This document shows positions 37,198 to 38,677 of a DNA stretch of 38,677 bases, in pieces (the first letter of the stretch is position 1; every line of letters starts with the position of its first letter). The stretch lies in contig CAINEY010000024.1 of NCBI GenBank assembly GCA_903847945.1, forward strand, positions 1-38,677. The letters are read 5' to 3'. The DNA comes from an uncultured bacterium (GTDB taxonomy: Bacteria; Bacillota_I; Bacilli_A; Erysipelotrichales; Erysipelotrichaceae). Made by a program: the position numbers and the translations under genes. Below the pieces are notes generated by a model. The model ran no database searches and was not told the origin of the DNA. It saw only the letters and a list, made by a program, of their open reading frames with translations.

Positions 37198-37857
37198 ATG
37201 ATTCTGTGTCCTTCGGTCTTATCGATGGATTTTGCCGAGGTGAGAGGCCAATTGGCGGCTGTTAAGGCCGGTAAAGCCCAATGGCTGCACATCGACATCA
37301 TGGATGGCCATTTCGTTCCGAATCTGACCTTTGGTCCGGATATCGTCAAGATGATCCGTCGGGAAAGCGATCTCTTTTTGGATGTTCACATCATGGTGGA
37401 CGATCCGGTAACTTACGCCAAGGTCTTCATCGAAGCCGGTGCCGATCTCATCACCTTTCATGTGGAAGCGTGCCCCGATCAAAAAGCAATCTTGGACTTG
37501 ATCCGTTGGATTCACTCCACAGGTAAGAAAGCCGGGGTTTCGATTCGTCCGCAGACCCCAGTCGATGCGGTCTTACCGCTCTTGCCGGAACTCGATCTGG
37601 TGCTGGTCATGAGCGTTCACCCGGGTTTTGGCGGTCAATCGTTCATGCCGGAAAGTCTGGATAAAGTCAAAACCTTAAAAGCCGCTATTCAAGCCCAACA
37701 GTTGGATTGTCTGATCCAAATCGACGGGGGAATCAATGCGACGACCGCGAAACTGGCGTTGGAGGCCGGCGTCGATGCGCTGGTGGCCGGCAGTTTCGTG
37801 TTCAAGGGCGACATCGTCGCCAACCTGAATCAATTATGGGCACTCACGTCACGCTGA
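37198..37857 (+). CDS. rpe: Ribulose-phosphate 3-epimerase
   Basis: Rpe interconverts ribulose 5-phosphate and xylulose 5-phosphate in the pentose phosphate pathway. The 219-residue TIM-barrel protein shows CPSVLSMDFA, HIDIMDGHFVPNLTFGP, DVHIMVDDP, MSVHPGFGGQSFMP and QIDGGINATTAKL. The start at 37198 follows AAAGGAG; an in-frame start at 37174 lies inside rsgA. The gene starts one base after the rsgA stop, and thiN overlaps its end by 22 bp. Confidence 0.97.
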   Translation: MILCPSVLSMDFAEVRGQLAAVKAGKAQWLHIDIMDGHFVPNLTFGPDIVKMIRRESDLFLDVHIMVDDPVTYAKVFIEAGADLITFHVEACPDQKAILDLIRWIHSTGKKAGVSIRPQTPVDAVLPLLPELDLVLVMSVHPGFGGQSFMPESLDKVKTLKAAIQAQQLDCLIQIDGGINATTAKLALEAGVDALVAGSFVFKGDIVANLNQLWALTSR

Positions 37858-38435
37858 TCTGTCGGGATGAACACGTCGGATTAGTTGAAGGCGATGTCAT
37901 CGGGGTCGATGCCGGAGCTGCGCGTGCTTTAGTCGAAGGTATGAAGCTCGTATTAGCCGTCGGGGATTTCGATTCGATCGAACCTTCAGTCCTGGAAGCA
38001 TTGCGTCAACGGATCCCTTTAGAAATCCATCCCACCCACAAAGACTTACCCGACAGCGCATTGGCCATTGAAGCGGCACTGCGACTTGGTTATACCGACA
38101 TCACGATTCTTGGCGGACTGGGAGGCCGTGTCGATCATCAGCACGCCAATCTGGTGCTGTGTGCGCGTTATCCGCAAGTGACCTTGGTCGATTCAAGCAC
38201 GGTCGTTAAAGCGTTTCCTAAGGGCTCATATCGGCTCACCAACGATCATTATGACTACTTCTCGGTGTTTGCGTTTGAACCGTCGGAGTTGTCGATAAAG
38301 GGCTCGGTGTATCCCTTGGATCACTACCGCTTATTGCCCAATGATATCCTGGGTTTATCCAACCGTTTCGCTGAAAACACCGTGGAACTCACGGTTCATG
38401 ATGGAACGATCGTCGTCATCTTTACGAAAGCATAA
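37836..38435 (+). CDS. thiN: Thiamine pyrophosphokinase
   Basis: ThiN transfers pyrophosphate from ATP to thiamine, giving thiamine diphosphate. The 199-residue protein shows GVDAGAARAL, AVGDFDSI, the KD-x-x-D motif as HKDLPDSALAIEAAL, and GGLGGRVDHQHANL, in family order. The motif usually has Thr or Ser before the last Asp; here it is Pro. The start at 37836 lies within rpe without a strong ribosome site, so coupling is likely; longer frames back to 37707 are rpe shadows. It is the last gene of the priA operon. Confidence 0.92.
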   Translation: MGTHVTLICRDEHVGLVEGDVIGVDAGAARALVEGMKLVLAVGDFDSIEPSVLEALRQRIPLEIHPTHKDLPDSALAIEAALRLGYTDITILGGLGGRVDHQHANLVLCARYPQVTLVDSSTVVKAFPKGSYRLTNDHYDYFSVFAFEPSELSIKGSVYPLDHYRLLPNDILGLSNRFAENTVELTVHDGTIVVIFTKA

Positions 38436-38436
38436 A

Positions 38437-38459
38437 AAAACGGAGGTCTTCTCCGTTTT
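38437..38459. terminator. Bidirectional terminator between thiN and rpmB
   Basis: The 9-bp stem AAAACGGAG with CTCCGTTTT and a 5-base loop has A-rich and T-rich flanks on the two sides, so it can serve both convergent genes. It touches the rpmB stop codon. Confidence 0.85.
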
Positions 38460-38649
38460 AGTTGGCTTGTTGGGCTTTAAGGGTTTTCAACGCACGGGCG
38501 GAAATCCGAATTCTTTGCGGTTTTCCATCCACCACGACGTTGACCTTCTGTAAGTTGACATTCCATTTGCGGCGGGTGGCCTGCAAGGAGTGAGAACGTT
38601 TATTGCCCGAAAGCGCCTTTTTACCGGTTACGGCACAAACTCTTGACAT
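38458..38649 (-). CDS. rpmB: 50S ribosomal protein L28
   Basis: The 63-residue basic protein is a typical bacterial L28: [21 protein letters not shown] at the start, then [11 protein letters not shown], and an [10 protein letters not shown] helix near the end. A single cysteine (C5) remains, as in the zinc-free form. A strong AAAGGAGG site precedes the ATG. The location beside thiN, in the opposite orientation, is common in Bacillota. Any promoter lies beyond the window. Confidence 0.97.
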   Translation of the reverse strand: MSRVCAVTGKKALSGNKRSHSLQATRRKWNVNLQKVNVVVDGKPQRIRISARALKTLKAQQAN

Positions 38650-38677
38650 GTCCGTAGACCTCCTTTCGTTGATTGCC

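Overview
The window is a gene-dense chromosomal segment of a walled bacterium of the Bacillota (Firmicutes) type, with roughly balanced G+C. The evidence is a SufCDSUB iron-sulfur operon, a T-box leader on leuS, RNase J, a PASTA kinase with its PP2C phosphatase, RqcH, a CIRCE-controlled hrcA-grpE-dnaK-dnaJ operon, and the Bacillota-type run gmk, priA, rsmB, rlmN, stp, prkC, rsgA, rpe, thiN, rpmB. TGA is an ordinary stop codon and FtsW is present, so this is not a wall-less mycoplasma. An Erysipelotrichia-like lineage would fit, but that is only a guess from gene content. No rRNA, tRNA, CRISPR array, prophage or transposase was seen.

Layout: 26-5224 (+) sufC-sufD-sufS-sufU-sufB plus 5-formyltetrahydrofolate cyclo-ligase, closed by a terminator. 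5225-5558 is intergenic, with a strong promoter and a structured leader ahead of a NUDIX hydrolase (+). 6039-7504 (-) holds the tRNA wobble-uridine genes mnmL and mnmM. 7524-10159 (+) is T-box-controlled leuS. 10183-10989 (-) is a metallophosphoesterase-fold protein with a damaged active site, divergent from a LiaF-like membrane protein (+). 11765-14059 (-) holds def and RNase J. 14200-16423 (+) holds ftsW, rsmD and coaD. 16482-23695 (+) is the heat-shock block: two CIRCE operators, hrcA, grpE, dnaK, dnaJ, clpB. 23716-25444 (+) is an AT-rich island with two unrecognised, apparently paralogous secreted proteins. 25501-27229 (+) holds a flippase-like membrane protein and a YgjP-type metalloprotease. 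27207-28826 (-) is rqcH. 28900-38435 (+) is gmk and then the priA-to-thiN operon. 38458-38649 (-) is rpmB.

Most genes are housekeeping: cofactor assembly, tRNA charging and modification, ribosome maturation and rescue, protein folding, septal wall synthesis and Ser/Thr signalling. Many junctions are 1-bp or 4-bp stop/start overlaps, so translational coupling is widespread.

Three things stand out. First, at seven genes (mnmL, the metallophosphoesterase, ftsW, the flippase, rqcH, priA, rlmN) an extended -10 box (TGn plus a TATAAT-like hexamer) lies so close to the start codon that the mRNA would be leaderless or have a 0-4 nt leader. Second, the AT-rich two-gene island after clpB encodes what looks like an undescribed secreted protein family. 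Third, the metallophosphoesterase lacks residues normally needed to bind metal. All functional calls rest on reading motifs and context; no database search was possible.
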